DNA from: Trabulsiella odontotermitis
Lineage (GTDB): Bacteria > Pseudomonadota > Gammaproteobacteria > Enterobacterales > Enterobacteriaceae
Reading direction: 5' to 3'
Length of the DNA stretch: 64,000 nucleotides
Assembly: GCF_001297775.1 (NCBI RefSeq)
Contig: NZ_LIFX01000007.1
Coordinates: forward strand, 147,558 to 211,557
Below the pieces are notes generated by a model that saw only the letters and a list, made by a program, of their open reading frames with translations, was not told where the DNA came from and did not search any database. Position 1 is the stretch's first letter; every line of letters starts with the position of its first letter. A program made the position numbers and the translations under genes. Shown here in pieces: positions 51,951 to 61,562 of the stretch.

Positions 51951-52307
51951 TTATTCGCCGAGAATGCTTTTCCGGGTCTCTTCCGGGATCAGCGTCAGCG
52001 CCTGCTCCCACGAGGCATCAACCAGATAGTAAATTTGCGAATCCGGCAGCGTGCCGTCGAGATACACCGTGCTCCAGTGCGCTTTATTGAGATGTTTGCT
52101 GGGCCGCACATCGCTGTGCTGCTGACGCAGCAGTTCGGCAAGCTCCGGGCTGGTTTTTAATGATGTCGCCGGGCGACCCTCAACTTCCTTCACCATGGCA
52201 AACAACACGTCGGCAACCTTGATCTGTGTGGCCTTCCAGTCACTGTGGACGCTCTGCTCAGCGCCAGGTTTCTTCATGCAATACTGCAAAAGCTCCGAAA
52301 TGGTCAT
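51951..52307 (-). CDS. yjbR: YjbR, MmcQ/YjbR-family DNA-binding-like protein
   Basis: A 118-residue MmcQ/YjbR protein (double-wing DNA-binding-like fold): MTISELLQYCMKKPGAEQSV start, KATQIKVADVLFAMV, and LNKAHWSTVYLDGTLPDSQIYYLVDASWE. The ATG at 52307 gives the E. coli length; an 11-codon upstream extension is possible but unsupported. yjbQ, which precedes yjbR in E. coli, is absent: only 173 bp separate this start from aphA. Function unproven. Confidence 0.92.
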   Translation of the reverse strand: MTISELLQYCMKKPGAEQSVHSDWKATQIKVADVLFAMVKEVEGRPATSLKTSPELAELLRQQHSDVRPSKHLNKAHWSTVYLDGTLPDSQIYYLVDASWEQALTLIPEETRKSILGE

Positions 52308-52413
52308 TTCTGTTCTCCGTGCCCACTCAGGCAATTCCAATGTAATGTAGAGAGGATCTGTCTAAGTGTGCAGCAAGATGACGAAAGGTGAAACTTTCAC
52401 CACACGACCAGCA

Positions 52414-52440
52414 CAAAAAAAAAGCAACCCGAAGGCTGCC
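52414..52440 (-). terminator. aphA terminator
   Basis: On the minus strand GGCAGCCTTCGGGTTGC is followed by nine T; 40 nt past the aphA stop. Confidence 0.85.
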
Positions 52441-52480
52441 GTGACGAAAAATGGCTGAATAGTCTGGTTTTACCGAAGCG

Positions 52481-53194
52481 TTAGTATTCCGAATTAACGA
52501 TCACCTCTTCACCAAATTTTCCGGCCATCGGTAACGGCTGGTAAGTTGAGTTTGATGCCCGCAACACACGGATCCCCCGCACACCCACTTCGCGCGCGGC
52601 GGCGATATCGTTATCAGAATCGCCGTAGAACATCCGAATGTTCTTTTTCTGCAACCAGACCGTTTTGGCATTTTGCCCCGGCTTATCACCAGCAAAAATG
52701 ACCGGATTCATGTTCGCCGCAGGAATGAGAAAATCATCCTGCAGGGTTTTCGAGACCGTTTCCGTACGGGTCTGGCTACGGCCGGTGACGAAATAAATGC
52801 TGTCTCCGCGTTTGATGTGCATGGTGATCAGCGCTCGCGCGACTTCTTTCGGAATGCTGAACTCATCCCAGCCGTTATTCATTTTTTGCCAGAATTCGGG
52901 GTTCTTCAGATACGCTTCACTCTGGGGCGACCAGGTTTTTTTCCCCCGCCAGAAGCCCGGGCTGGAAAACAGCACGGTGTCATCAATATCAAAACCGACC
53001 GCCATCGGCGGACGACCCAACAGACTGTTCTCAATTTGCGCCACAGAAACCCAGTGGATGGGCGCCTGTTCAGCCAGGCGAGCAACGTTAGTACCGGAAT
53101 AGACGGGAGAAGGTGATGAAGCACGGGCAACAACCGGGTTGTTGAGCGTGAATAGCAGGCAGACGGCGCTTAACGCCATGGTGATCTTACGCAT
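52481..53194 (-). CDS. aphA: AphA, class B periplasmic acid phosphatase
   Basis: A 237-residue precursor with a signal peptide of about 25 residues (ending VVARAS). HAD-type motifs are [13 protein letters not shown] (nucleophile Asp in DIDD, about 69-75), the [20 protein letters not shown] block and [15 protein letters not shown]. It dephosphorylates nucleotides and other phosphomonoesters and has phosphotransferase activity. Length and position match E. coli. Confidence 0.96.
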   Translation of the reverse strand: MRKITMALSAVCLLFTLNNPVVARASSPSPVYSGTNVARLAEQAPIHWVSVAQIENSLLGRPPMAVGFDIDDTVLFSSPGFWRGKKTWSPQSEAYLKNPEFWQKMNNGWDEFSIPKEVARALITMHIKRGDSIYFVTGRSQTRTETVSKTLQDDFLIPAANMNPVIFAGDKPGQNAKTVWLQKKNIRMFYGDSDNDIAAAREVGVRGIRVLRASNSTYQPLPMAGKFGEEVIVNSEY

Positions 53195-53300
53195 ATTATT
53201 CCCTGAGTGTGCTAAAGATTTTTTGGGATTTTATATTTCTGATCGAGTTGTCGATCTGACCTTACTCTCGACGGGGTTTTGACGGAAGGGAAAAAGTCGG

Positions 53301-53331
53301 AGAAAAAGGGGGTGATCACACTCATCACCCC
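53301..53331 (-). terminator. tyrB terminator
   Basis: GGGGTGATCACACTCATCAC followed by CCC forms an 8-bp stem, with a T-rich tract on the minus-strand 3' side; 28 nt past the tyrB stop. Confidence 0.75.
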
Positions 53332-53358
53332 GGTTTAAGAAAAATTGCAAGTAAGTAC

Positions 53359-54552
53359 TTACATTACCGCGCAGAACGCCTCTGCAACGCGGTGAACGTT
53401 GCGCGAATTGAGGCCCGCAACGCACATGCGGCCGCTGGCGATGAGGTAAACGCCAAACTCGTCACGCAGCCTGTCCACCTGCGCCGCGCTGAGTCCGGTA
53501 TAGCTGAACATGCCGCGCTGCCTGAGCAGGTAATCGAAATTACGGCCCGGCATCGCCGTTTTCAGCACGTTGACCAGTTCCTGACGCATCGCCAGGATGC
53601 GGGTGCGCATCGTCTCCACTTCTTCCAGCCATGACGCTTTCAGTTCCGGGTTGCCCAGCACTGTTGCGACAACCTGCGCGCCAAAATTCGGCGGGCTGGA
53701 GTAGTTGCGACGCACGGTCGCTTTCAGTTGCCCCAGCACGCGCCCGGCTGTTTCTGCGTCTTCACAGACCACTGACAACCCACCAACGCGCTCGCCGTAG
53801 AGCGAGAAAATCTTCGAGAAGGAGTTGCTGACCAGCAGTGGCAGGCCTGAGCTGGCAAAGGCGCGAATGGCGTACGCGTCCTCTTCCATGCCCGCGCCAA
53901 AGCCCTGATAGGCGATGTCGAGGAACGGGATCAGCTCGCGGCTCTTTGCCACTTCCACCACCGCATCCCATTGGGTATTGGTTAAATCCGCACCCGTCGG
54001 GTTATGGCAACACGGATGCAGCAGCACGATGCTTTGCGCCGGGAGTGTGTTCAGTTTTTCCAGCAGCGCGTCGAAGCGCACGCCGTTGGTTTCTGTGTCG
54101 AACCACGGGTAAGTGCTTACTTCGAAACCCGCGCCTTCAAAAATCGCCACATGGTTTTCCCACGTCGGGTCGCTGACCCATACGCCGGAATCGGGGAAGT
54201 AACGTTTCAGGAAATCAGCGCCAATTTTCAGCGCGCCGGAGCCGCCCAGCGACTGGATTGTCGCGACACGTTTTTGCGTCAGCACCGGATGATCCGCGCC
54301 AAAAAGCAGCGGCGCAATGCTGTTACGGTAGGTATTCAGACCTTCCATCGGCAGGTAAACCGATGCGCCGTGCGGCTGTGCGTTGAGCTGCGCCTCTGCG
54401 CTCGCCACGGCCTGTAGCTGCGGGATAATCCCGTCTTCGTTGTAATACAGACCAATACTGAGGTTCACTTTGTCACTGCGCGGATCTTCTTTAAAACGCT
54501 CCATTAAGGAGAGGATGGGGTCGCCAGCGTAGGCGTTAACTTTCTGAAACAC
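53359..54552 (-). CDS. tyrB: TyrB, aromatic-amino-acid aminotransferase
   Basis: A 397-residue class I PLP aminotransferase making Tyr, Phe and Leu from their keto acids. The PLP lysine is in [17 protein letters not shown] (about 247-263); [11 protein letters not shown] (about 184-194) carries the conserved Asn. The start is GTG at 54552, supported by GGAGAAG 6 nt upstream and by a perfect match to the E. coli N-terminus (FQKVxAYAGDP); the ATG 14 codons upstream is not used. No clear TyrR box is visible in the short gap to alr. A palindrome resembling a SlmA site overlaps the stop codon. Confidence 0.96.
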   Translation of the reverse strand: MFQKVNAYAGDPILSLMERFKEDPRSDKVNLSIGLYYNEDGIIPQLQAVASAEAQLNAQPHGASVYLPMEGLNTYRNSIAPLLFGADHPVLTQKRVATIQSLGGSGALKIGADFLKRYFPDSGVWVSDPTWENHVAIFEGAGFEVSTYPWFDTETNGVRFDALLEKLNTLPAQSIVLLHPCCHNPTGADLTNTQWDAVVEVAKSRELIPFLDIAYQGFGAGMEEDAYAIRAFASSGLPLLVSNSFSKIFSLYGERVGGLSVVCEDAETAGRVLGQLKATVRRNYSSPPNFGAQVVATVLGNPELKASWLEEVETMRTRILAMRQELVNVLKTAMPGRNFDYLLRQRGMFSYTGLSAAQVDRLRDEFGVYLIASGRMCVAGLNSRNVHRVAEAFCAVM

Positions 54553-54631
54553 GCGATGCTTCTCCGGATTGTAGACGGGCAGGAATAACAACAATAAACC
54601 GGAAGTCAGAGAAGATCGAGGGGATGCGGGA

Positions 54632-54668
54632 GAAAACGAGAGCGGCCTGAACGCCGCTCCGGTTTTTC
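54632..54668. terminator. alr terminator
   Basis: GAGCGGC-ctgaac-GCCGCTC hairpin (54640-54659) with T-rich flanks on both strands; it lies 16-50 nt past the alr stop and separates alr from tyrB. Confidence 0.85.
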
Positions 54669-54683
54669 ATGAAGCAAAAGGAT

Positions 54684-55763
54684 TTAGCCTTCGTACTGCA
54701 TCGCGACCCGGGAGGTCAGACGCGTAATAAGTTCGTAAGCACTTACTTTTGTGATTTCGGCGATGCGCTCAACGGGTAACCCTGCGCCCCACATCACCAC
54801 CGGATCGCCAGCGTTATCCTGCGCCTGCGGGCCTAAATCGACACAAATCATGTCCATCGCCACGCGTCCGACAATCGGCACTTCGCGACCGTTCACCAGC
54901 ACCGGCGTGCCCGACGGCGCCGCGCGAGGGTAACCGTCGCCATAGCCCATCGCCACCACGCCAAGACGCGTATCGCGATCGCTTATCCAGGTGCCGCCGT
55001 AACCCACCGGCTCGCCCGCTTTATGCTCGCGTACCGCAATCAGGCTGGAGGTCAGCGACATCACTGGCTGGAAGCCAAAATCCGGCCCCCACGGTTTTTG
55101 ATCCAGCGGGGAAACGCCATACAGAATGATGCCAGGGCGAACCCAGTCAAAATGCGACTGCGGCCACAGCAAAATCCCGCCGGAAGCGGCAATTGAACGC
55201 TGCCCCGGCTTCCCTTCGGTGAAGGTGGTGAAGATATCCAGTTGCTGTTCTGTCGCGCCGCACTCAGGCTCGTCGGCGCGGGCGAAATGGCTGACGATGT
55301 TGACCGGCTGGCGAACGTTTTTGCACTGGCAAAGGCGCTGATAAAATCCGTCGGCCTGCTCCGGGCGGATCCCCAGGCGATGCATGCCGGTATCCAGTTT
55401 CATCCATACGGTGACCGGCTCAGGCAAATCAGCCTGCTCCAGTGCGTCCAGTTGTTCCTGGTTATGCACCGCCGTGTGCAGATGCTGCTGAGAAATCACC
55501 GGCAGGTCGCTGGCATTGAAAAAACCTTCCAGCAGCAGGATCGGCTGAGTGATGCCCCCTTCCCGCAGTCGTAGCGCCTCTTCAAGGCGAGCGACGCCGA
55601 AAGCATCCGCATCAGTGAGCGTTCGCGCGGTCTCCAGAAGACCATGTCCGTAGGCGTTCGCTTTCACGACTGCAACCAGTTTGCTGGCGGGCGCCAGTTC
55701 ACGCAGACGTTGCAGGTTGTGTCGCAGAGCGCGGCGGTTAATTACCACAGTTGCCGCTTGCAT
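54684..55763 (-). CDS. alr: Alr, alanine racemase
   Basis: A 359-residue PLP enzyme making D-alanine for peptidoglycan. The PLP lysine is in [11 protein letters not shown] (Lys34), the catalytic Tyr in [12 protein letters not shown] (about 250-260), with a TIM barrel followed by a C-terminal beta domain ([17 protein letters not shown]). It lies between dnaB and tyrB as in E. coli. Length as in E. coli. Confidence 0.97.
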   Translation of the reverse strand: MQAATVVINRRALRHNLQRLRELAPASKLVAVVKANAYGHGLLETARTLTDADAFGVARLEEALRLREGGITQPILLLEGFFNASDLPVISQQHLHTAVHNQEQLDALEQADLPEPVTVWMKLDTGMHRLGIRPEQADGFYQRLCQCKNVRQPVNIVSHFARADEPECGATEQQLDIFTTFTEGKPGQRSIAASGGILLWPQSHFDWVRPGIILYGVSPLDQKPWGPDFGFQPVMSLTSSLIAVREHKAGEPVGYGGTWISDRDTRLGVVAMGYGDGYPRAAPSGTPVLVNGREVPIVGRVAMDMICVDLGPQAQDNAGDPVVMWGAGLPVERIAEITKVSAYELITRLTSRVAMQYEG

Positions 55764-55800
55764 TTGAATTCCTTAATAAAATAATCACCTGAATCATTCG

Positions 55801-55905
55801 CGTTGCAGGAAGGCGACAAGCCCGGGAATCCCCGGGAGCTTAGTAAACTAAGTGACCGGGGTGAGCGGGCGCAGTCAACGCGCCTGCGGCGCGAAGGATG
55901 ACGGT
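55801..55905. repeat. Enterobacterial intergenic repeat between alr and dnaB
   Basis: The block GCAGGAAGGCGACAAGCCCG, then GGGAATCCCCGGGAGCTTAG, AAGTGACCGGGGTGAGCGGG and GGCGCGAAGGATGACGG has the same order of segments as an intergenic repeat that, from memory, occurs many times in E. coli (AATCCCC-GGAGCTTA-AGTGACTGGGGTGAGCG-AGTATGACG). I am not sure of its established name. It probably forms an extended hairpin in the dnaB-alr transcript. Confidence 0.55.
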
Positions 55906-55908
55906 GAT

Positions 55909-57324
55909 TTACTCATCATCATACTGGGGACCGGCGTAGTTATCAAAACGCGACCACTGACCGTTAAAGGTGAGACGCACGGTGCCAATAGGGCCGTTAC
56001 GCTGCTTACCAATAATAATTTCTGCGATGCCTTTCAGGTCGCTGTTCTCGTGATACACCTCATCACGGTAGATGAACATGATCAGGTCAGCATCCTGCTC
56101 GATGGAGCCCGATTCACGCAGATCGGAGTTTACCGGGCGTTTATCGGCGCGTTGTTCCAGCGAGCGGTTAAGCTGCGACAGCGCCACGACCGGCACCTGC
56201 AACTCTTTTGCCAGCGCTTTCAGCGAGCGCGAAATCTCGGCGATTTCCAGCGTACGGTTGTCGGATAGCGACGGCACGCGCATCAGTTGCAGGTAGTCGA
56301 TCATGATAAGCCCGAGACCGCCGTGTTCGCGGGCGACACGGCGTGAACGGGAGCGCACTTCGGTGGGCGTCAGGCCGGAAGAATCATCGATATAAATATT
56401 TCGTTTTTCCAGCAGGATGCCCATGGTGCCTGAGATACGCGCCCAGTCTTCGTCATCCAGTTGCCCGGTACGAATACGGGTCTGATCGACGCGGGACAGC
56501 GACGCCAGAGAACGCATCATGATCTGTTCAGAGGGCATTTCAAGGCTGAAAATCAGCACCGGTTTATCCTGCAACATCGCCGCGTTTTCGACGAGGTTCA
56601 TCGCAAATGTCGTTTTGCCCATCGACGGACGCGCCGCCACGATGATCAGATCCGATGGCTGCAAGCCCGCGGTTTTCTTGTTCAGATCGTCATAGCCAGT
56701 GTTAACGCCCGTGACGCCGTCGTGCGGTTGCTGGAAAAGCTTCTCGATACGCGCCACGGTCGCATCAAGCACATCGGCAATGTTCTTCGGCCCTTCGTCT
56801 TTATTGGCGCGGCTTTCGGCGATTTTAAAAACGCGGGATTCGGCGAGATCGAGCAGATCTTCACTGGTGCGGCCCTGCGGATCAAAACCCGCTTCGGCAA
56901 TCTCGTTGGCAACAGAAATCATTTCGCGGACAACAGCGCGTTCGCGCACGATGTCGGCATACGCGCTGATGTTCGCAGCGCTTGGCGTGTTTTTTGATAA
57001 TTCAGCCAGGTAGGCGAAACCGCCGACGCTGTCGAGCTGACCCTGTCGCTCCAGCGATTCCGCGAGCGTGATCAGATCGATAGGACTGCCGGTCTCCTGC
57101 AGGCGCGCCATTTCGGTAAAAATGTGGCGATGCGGACGGGTATAGAAATCATCCGACACAACGCGTTCGGCGACATCGTCCCAGCGTTCGTTGTCCAGCA
57201 TCAAACCGCCCAACACCGACTGTTCCGCTTCAATCGAGTGCGGCGGCACTTTCAAACCGGCCACCAGCGGATCGCGGTCGCGAGGTTCAGTCTGTTGTTT
57301 GTTGAAGGGTTTATTTCCTGCCAT
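55909..57324 (-). CDS. dnaB: DnaB, replicative DNA helicase
   Basis: A 471-residue RecA-fold hexameric helicase that unwinds at the replication fork. N-terminal domain to about 155 (PHSIEAEQSVLGGLMLDNERWD), linker helix, then the motor with Walker A ARPSMGKT (about 230-237), Walker B LIMIDYLQLM and the arginine finger region. Length equals E. coli. It is divergent from qorA, with a 63-bp gap, and followed by alr in the same direction. Confidence 0.98.
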   Translation of the reverse strand: MAGNKPFNKQQTEPRDRDPLVAGLKVPPHSIEAEQSVLGGLMLDNERWDDVAERVVSDDFYTRPHRHIFTEMARLQETGSPIDLITLAESLERQGQLDSVGGFAYLAELSKNTPSAANISAYADIVRERAVVREMISVANEIAEAGFDPQGRTSEDLLDLAESRVFKIAESRANKDEGPKNIADVLDATVARIEKLFQQPHDGVTGVNTGYDDLNKKTAGLQPSDLIIVAARPSMGKTTFAMNLVENAAMLQDKPVLIFSLEMPSEQIMMRSLASLSRVDQTRIRTGQLDDEDWARISGTMGILLEKRNIYIDDSSGLTPTEVRSRSRRVAREHGGLGLIMIDYLQLMRVPSLSDNRTLEIAEISRSLKALAKELQVPVVALSQLNRSLEQRADKRPVNSDLRESGSIEQDADLIMFIYRDEVYHENSDLKGIAEIIIGKQRNGPIGTVRLTFNGQWSRFDNYAGPQYDDE

Positions 57325-57387
57325 AGTGAATGGAGTTACCGAGCCTGATATTGGGTCGTAAGATTATCACAGAGTTCAGGAGGAAGC

Positions 57388-58371
57388 ATGGCAACACGAA
57401 TTGAATTTCACAAGCATGGGGGTCCTGACGTACTGAAAGCGGTCGAATTTACCCCCGCAGACCCCGCCGACGATGAAATCCAGGTGGAAAATAAAGCCAT
57501 CGGCATTAACTATATTGACACCTATATCCGCGGAGGATTGTACCCGCCGCCGTCTTTGCCAAGCGGTATCGGCACCGAAGCCGCGGGTATCGTCAGCAAA
57601 GTGGGCCGTAATGTGACGCATATTAAAGCGGGCGATCGGGTGGTGTATGCGCAGTCCGCGCTGGGAGCGTACAGTTCAGTGCACAACGTACCCGCCGCGA
57701 AAGCCGCCATCCTGCCGTCGGCCATCTCTTTTGAGCAGGCCGCCGCCTCGTTCCTGAAAGGTCTTACCGTCTTTTATCTGCTGCGCAAAACCTATGAAAT
57801 CAAACCGGATGAACAGTTCCTGTTTCACGCGGCCGCCGGTGGCGTGGGGCTGATCGCCTGCCAGTGGGCTAAAGCGCTCGGCGCGAAGTTGATTGGTACC
57901 GTTGGCAGCGCGCAGAAAGCGCAGCGGGCGAAACAGGCGGGCGCCTGGCAGGTGATTAACTATCGGGAAGAGAGCGTCGTTGAACGGCTGAAGGAGATCA
58001 CCGACGGCAAAAAAGTGCGCGTGGTGTACGATTCCGTGGGGAAAGATACCTGGGAAGCGTCGCTGGATTGCCTGCAACGCCGCGGGCTGATGGTCAGTTT
58101 CGGTAACTCATCAGGCGCGGTAACCGGCGTTAACCTCGGCATCCTGAATCAGAAAGGATCGCTTTACGCCACGCGTCCGTCTCTGCAGGGCTATATCACC
58201 ACCCGCGAAGAGCTGGAAGAAGCGAGCAACGAGCTGTTTTCGCTGATTGCCAGCGGCGTGATTAAGGTTGATGTCGCGGATAATCAGAAGTACGCCCTGC
58301 ACGACGCGCAGAAAGCGCATGAGGTGCTGGAAAGCCGCGCAACGCAGGGTTCCAGCCTGTTGATTCCATAA
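57388..58371 (+). CDS. qorA: QorA, NADPH-dependent quinone oxidoreductase
   Basis: A 327-residue MDR-superfamily enzyme (zeta-crystallin type), reducing quinones by one electron. The NADPH motif is AAAGGVGLIACQWAKALGAK (about 148-167), and the N-terminal NYIDTYIRGGLYPPP segment is typical. It lacks catalytic-zinc ligands, as expected for QorA. AGGAGGAAG-type ribosome site precedes the ATG. Ends in a strong terminator. Confidence 0.96.
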   Translation: MATRIEFHKHGGPDVLKAVEFTPADPADDEIQVENKAIGINYIDTYIRGGLYPPPSLPSGIGTEAAGIVSKVGRNVTHIKAGDRVVYAQSALGAYSSVHNVPAAKAAILPSAISFEQAAASFLKGLTVFYLLRKTYEIKPDEQFLFHAAAGGVGLIACQWAKALGAKLIGTVGSAQKAQRAKQAGAWQVINYREESVVERLKEITDGKKVRVVYDSVGKDTWEASLDCLQRRGLMVSFGNSSGAVTGVNLGILNQKGSLYATRPSLQGYITTREELEEASNELFSLIASGVIKVDVADNQKYALHDAQKAHEVLESRATQGSSLLIP

Positions 58372-58378
58372 AAAATTT

Positions 58379-58413
58379 GGGCTTCCACCGTAGTGGAAGC
58401 CCTTTCTTTTTTT
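58379..58413 (+). terminator. qorA terminator
   Basis: GGGCTTCCAC-cgta-GTGGAAGCCC followed by TTTCTTTTTTT, 7 nt past the qorA stop. Confidence 0.93.
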
Positions 58414-58536
58414 GTTCGGCTGTCTGTAGGGTACAGCGCGATGAATTCGTTACTGCGGGATAGTGACAGATTTATTTCGCAAAACCTAAGTACTTTTATG
58501 CAAAACTTCTCAGGTTGTGATCCCCTGCACAATCAA

Positions 58537-58779
58537 TCAGTAACGCCAGCGATCATTGCGGCGATACTGCGGAATTTTCGGCTCCTTAATAAGCCGGATC
58601 ACCCACACCACCGCCACGGCCAGCAACAGCCAGGGCAGCAGTTTCAGCATCATCGCGAGCAGACCGCCAACAAACATCAGCGCTGTCGCCACGACGATAG
58701 CCACCAGGATCCCCAGCAATGACACGCCCGTCACCAGCAGCATGACGAAAAATCCAACCACAAATAACAGTTCCAGCAT
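58537..58779 (-). CDS. pspG: PspG, phage-shock-protein inner-membrane effector
   Basis: An 80-residue protein with two or three hydrophobic segments (LLFVVGFFVMLLVTGVSLLG, VVATALMFVGGLLAMML, LPWLLLAVAVVWVIRL), matching E. coli PspG. It helps counter loss of membrane potential. It is transcribed alone from a sigma-54 promoter activated by PspF. Confidence 0.94.
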   Translation of the reverse strand: MLELLFVVGFFVMLLVTGVSLLGILVAIVVATALMFVGGLLAMMLKLLPWLLLAVAVVWVIRLIKEPKIPQYRRNDRWRY

Positions 58780-58821
58780 GGTGCTCTCCCCAAAGAATCG
58801 TTGTTACGCTGCATGGGGTAT

Positions 58822-58837
58822 TACAAGAAGCATGCCA
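58822..58837 (-). promoter_or_regulatory. Sigma-54 promoter of pspG
   Basis: On the minus strand the sequence reads TGGCATGCTTCTTGTA: -24 GG and -12 TG elements with correct spacing, about 45 bp upstream of the pspG ATG. Confidence 0.8.
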
Positions 58838-58853
58838 GAAGTTAACTCATTGA

Positions 58854-58890
58854 ACAAAAAGCAAAACGCCCTGAAATGCTTTTCAGGGCG
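58854..58890 (-). terminator. dusA terminator
   Basis: CGCCCTGAAATGCTTTTCAG followed by GGCG, with TTTTGCTTTTTG on the minus-strand 3' side, 30 nt past the dusA stop. Confidence 0.85.
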
Positions 58891-58920
58891 TGGTGAATTT
58901 GACGAAATAATAGTGAAAAA

Positions 58921-59919
58921 TTAACGCTTATTCGCCACCAGCTGCAGCGCCTGCTCAAGGACGTTAATGTCAGCCCCCGCTTTGTGGGCGTTTTCGCTGA
59001 GGTAACGACGCCACTGGCGCGCACCGGGAATGCCCTGGAACAGACCGAGCATATGGCGGGTGATGTGCCCCAGATACGTGCCATTGCTGAGCTCGCGCTC
59101 AATGTAAGGATACATCGCCCGTACCACGGCCACCGGGTCGGCATCTGCCGCGTCCACCGCGAAAATCTCGCGATCGACCGAGGCGAGAATACCGGGGTTC
59201 TGATACGCCTCACGACCGACCATGACGCCGTCCATGTGTTGCAGGTGCGTTTTCGCCTCTTCCAGCGATGTAATGCCGCCGTTAATCGACATCGTCAGCT
59301 GCGGAAAATCACGCTTGAGCTGCCAGACGCGCGGGTAATCGAGCGGCGGGATTTCGCGGTTTTCTTTCGGGCTCAGGCCGGAAAGCCAGGCTTTGCGCGC
59401 ATGAATGATGAACGTATCGCACTCGCCGTGACCGGAAACGGTGCTGATGAAATCGCAAAGAAATTCGTAGCTGTCCTGGTCGTCGATCCCGATACGCGTT
59501 TTGACCGTCACAGGCACCGACACCACATCGCGCATCGCCTTTACGCAGTCGGCGACCAGTTGCGCGTTGCCCATCAGGCAGGCGCCAAACATGCCGTTCT
59601 GTACGCGATCGGACGGGCAGCCAACGTTGAGGTTGATTTCGTCATACCCCCGCGCCTGCGCAAGTTTTGCGCAGTGCGCAAGCTGCGCCGGATCGCTACC
59701 ACCGAGTTGTAACGCGACCGGATGCTCTTCATCGCTGTACGCCAGATAGTCACCTTTGCCATGAATAATCGCCCCGGTTGTGACCATTTCCGTGTACAGC
59801 AATGTGTGGCGTGACAGCAGGCGCAGAAAATAACGGCAGTGCCTGTCCGTCCAGTCGAGCATTGGCGCGATGGAGAAACGGTGAGCAGGGAAAACAGATG
59901 ACGAGGTCTCTTGCAGCAT
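58921..59919 (-). CDS. dusA: DusA, tRNA-dihydrouridine(20/20a) synthase
   Basis: A 332-residue FMN-dependent TIM-barrel enzyme reducing U20/U20a in the tRNA D-loop. Conserved blocks are [37 protein letters not shown] (catalytic Cys in GCPS, about 100), [10 protein letters not shown] and GRxAYQNPG. Length agrees with E. coli. It is divergent from nothing close: the next gene upstream, the TraF-like one, runs in the same direction but has its own terminator. Confidence 0.96.
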   Translation of the reverse strand: MLQETSSSVFPAHRFSIAPMLDWTDRHCRYFLRLLSRHTLLYTEMVTTGAIIHGKGDYLAYSDEEHPVALQLGGSDPAQLAHCAKLAQARGYDEINLNVGCPSDRVQNGMFGACLMGNAQLVADCVKAMRDVVSVPVTVKTRIGIDDQDSYEFLCDFISTVSGHGECDTFIIHARKAWLSGLSPKENREIPPLDYPRVWQLKRDFPQLTMSINGGITSLEEAKTHLQHMDGVMVGREAYQNPGILASVDREIFAVDAADADPVAVVRAMYPYIERELSNGTYLGHITRHMLGLFQGIPGARQWRRYLSENAHKAGADINVLEQALQLVANKR

Positions 59920-59973
59920 GGCGAATAATTAAGCATCCGGGTAAAAAGGGGCGCTACTATAGCATAAAGATAA

Positions 59974-59994
59974 ACCGGAGGCGTGAACCTCCGG
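59974..59994 (-). terminator. Terminator of the TraF-like gene
   Basis: ACCGGAGG-cgtga-ACCTCCGGT hairpin, followed on the minus strand by TTTATCTTTAT; 6 nt past the stop. Confidence 0.82.
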
Positions 59995-60000
59995 TCAACA

Positions 60001-61248
60001 TCAGAATGTCACGCTCAACTGCGCCCCGGCCCCCCAGGTTTCGTCTTCACCGTACAGGCCCATCAGATCGAGGTGAACACGGTTAAACGGCGCAAAACCG
60101 ACACCGGCGGTGAAGACGTTGCTGTCATTACTCTTCACATCCGCACGATAACCGACACGCACCGCCAGCCAGTTCAGCGGCTGAATTTCAGCGCCAACAC
60201 CGACGTATTGCGAGTTCTCTTCGCTTTTAAAGCCTTTCGTTTCAGTCAGATCACCATCGGCGGTGAGGGTCAGCAGATCGTTATGCCAGGCGACACCGGC
60301 TGTCACCAGCGGGCTGATCTGGTAGGTATCGCGCACGCCCCCCACCTCTTTGGTGTCGATATCGCGCGACATCAGGTTCTGACCGCTTAAACCGACAGTC
60401 CAGTTTTCGCCAAAATCGGCGGCCAGCCCGGCATCCACGTTAAACCCGGTGTCGTCATTACGGTAACGGCTGTTTTTGAGATCGCCGCTGTTGTAGCTGT
60501 AAATCGACACCGTGTAGTTATAGAGCCAGGTTTTTTGCAGCTTCGGGGTAATGCCCACCGAGACCGGCACGCCGCCAATATCGAACTGCCGGGCGACGGC
60601 CACGCCGTAGTCGGAAACGATAGCCGCGCGACCAAAGCCGGTGGATTTCAGGTTATCAGGATCAACGGTCAGGGCGGTGGCGGGCACCGCTTCAATCGCC
60701 CGTAGCTGGTCGATATCGCCCTGATCGATATAAGAACTGACCCGCGCACGGGCGTTGGCTTTCGCCACAAACGCCACCGACAGCGTGTCATTCGGAATAC
60801 TCACCGCGATCCCGCCTGCGGCTTTACCCGTGGCGGTTTTCCCTTTCAGCGATTCAAGCTGATCGGCAAGCGAACCGGCCGCCGACGAGACCTGACGATA
60901 TCCCGGTGAGCCAGGGATAAAGAGATCAGCCAGATTCAGGTTATCTAAGGTATCGCGGTAGTTATCCACGTCATCGCTGATATCATCGATTTTATCGCGC
61001 AGGTTGTCCTGATCGCTGATCTGCGCGCCAATCGACGGAAAAACCACCGTCACGTTATCGTCAGGTTTCGCTTTAGCCAGTAACGCCGGGTTACTGAACA
61101 CGGCACTACCATACCCGGAAGCGGCGACACCCGTTCCCCCCATCGCGTTGTTCCGCGTTTCCGCACCAAAACCTGCTGCACTTGCCTGATTTGCCATAAG
61201 GAATGAGAGTGCTACTGGCAACACCGAAATTTTCACTATTTTTTTCAC
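60001..61248 (-). CDS. TraF-like outer-membrane beta-barrel protein
   Basis: A 415-residue protein with a cleavable signal peptide (about 1-24, ending ASAAG) and beta-barrel character, ending in SVTF with the terminal Phe of outer-membrane proteins. It fits the TraF/VF_A0006-type family often annotated as conjugal transfer protein TraF, though no conjugation genes are near. Start is GTG at 61248 with a weak GAG-type site. The N-terminal NNAMGGTGVAASGYGSAVFSNPALL segment is shared with FadL-like transport proteins. Not in E. coli K-12 at this place. Substrate unknown. Divergent from zur. Confidence 0.78.
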   Translation of the reverse strand: MKKIVKISVLPVALSFLMANQASAAGFGAETRNNAMGGTGVAASGYGSAVFSNPALLAKAKPDDNVTVVFPSIGAQISDQDNLRDKIDDISDDVDNYRDTLDNLNLADLFIPGSPGYRQVSSAAGSLADQLESLKGKTATGKAAGGIAVSIPNDTLSVAFVAKANARARVSSYIDQGDIDQLRAIEAVPATALTVDPDNLKSTGFGRAAIVSDYGVAVARQFDIGGVPVSVGITPKLQKTWLYNYTVSIYSYNSGDLKNSRYRNDDTGFNVDAGLAADFGENWTVGLSGQNLMSRDIDTKEVGGVRDTYQISPLVTAGVAWHNDLLTLTADGDLTETKGFKSEENSQYVGVGAEIQPLNWLAVRVGYRADVKSNDSNVFTAGVGFAPFNRVHLDLMGLYGEDETWGAGAQLSVTF

Positions 61249-61562
61249 AGTATGCTCGTTCTATGCAGATGAATGTTTATCCCTTTCCAGTTATCACCTG
61301 AAAAGGGGTGAACTATTGCTGTGAATAACGATGAAAAAAACGGGTTTCACGCAGGATTAACCACAGGGGGAGCCACTGTATTTGTTATAATCTGTGTCAC
61401 CCCTCACTATTTATAGATGAGAATATTCCTTTCTGGAAAGTTTCGGATTACTGGAAATTTACAATGCTGAAGGATCGTTACCGACGTTCCGTGCGGATCT
61501 CGGTGTTTCCGGTATTACATGGTAAAGTAAGGGATTAAAATTCACGCAACCAGAGGATGCTC
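61249..61562. promoter_or_regulatory. TraF-like/zur divergent promoter region
   Basis: About 310 bp between divergent genes, with no ORF of interest. A TTGTTATAAT stretch at 61382-61391 could be a -10 region or one half of a Zur-like site; I cannot decide. The zur promoter should be within the last 100 bp. Confidence 0.4.

Noticed and set aside
61378-61402. Zur-box-like TTGTTATAAT upstream of the TraF-like gene
   Set aside because: Only one half of the palindrome matches and TATAAT is more simply a -10 element.
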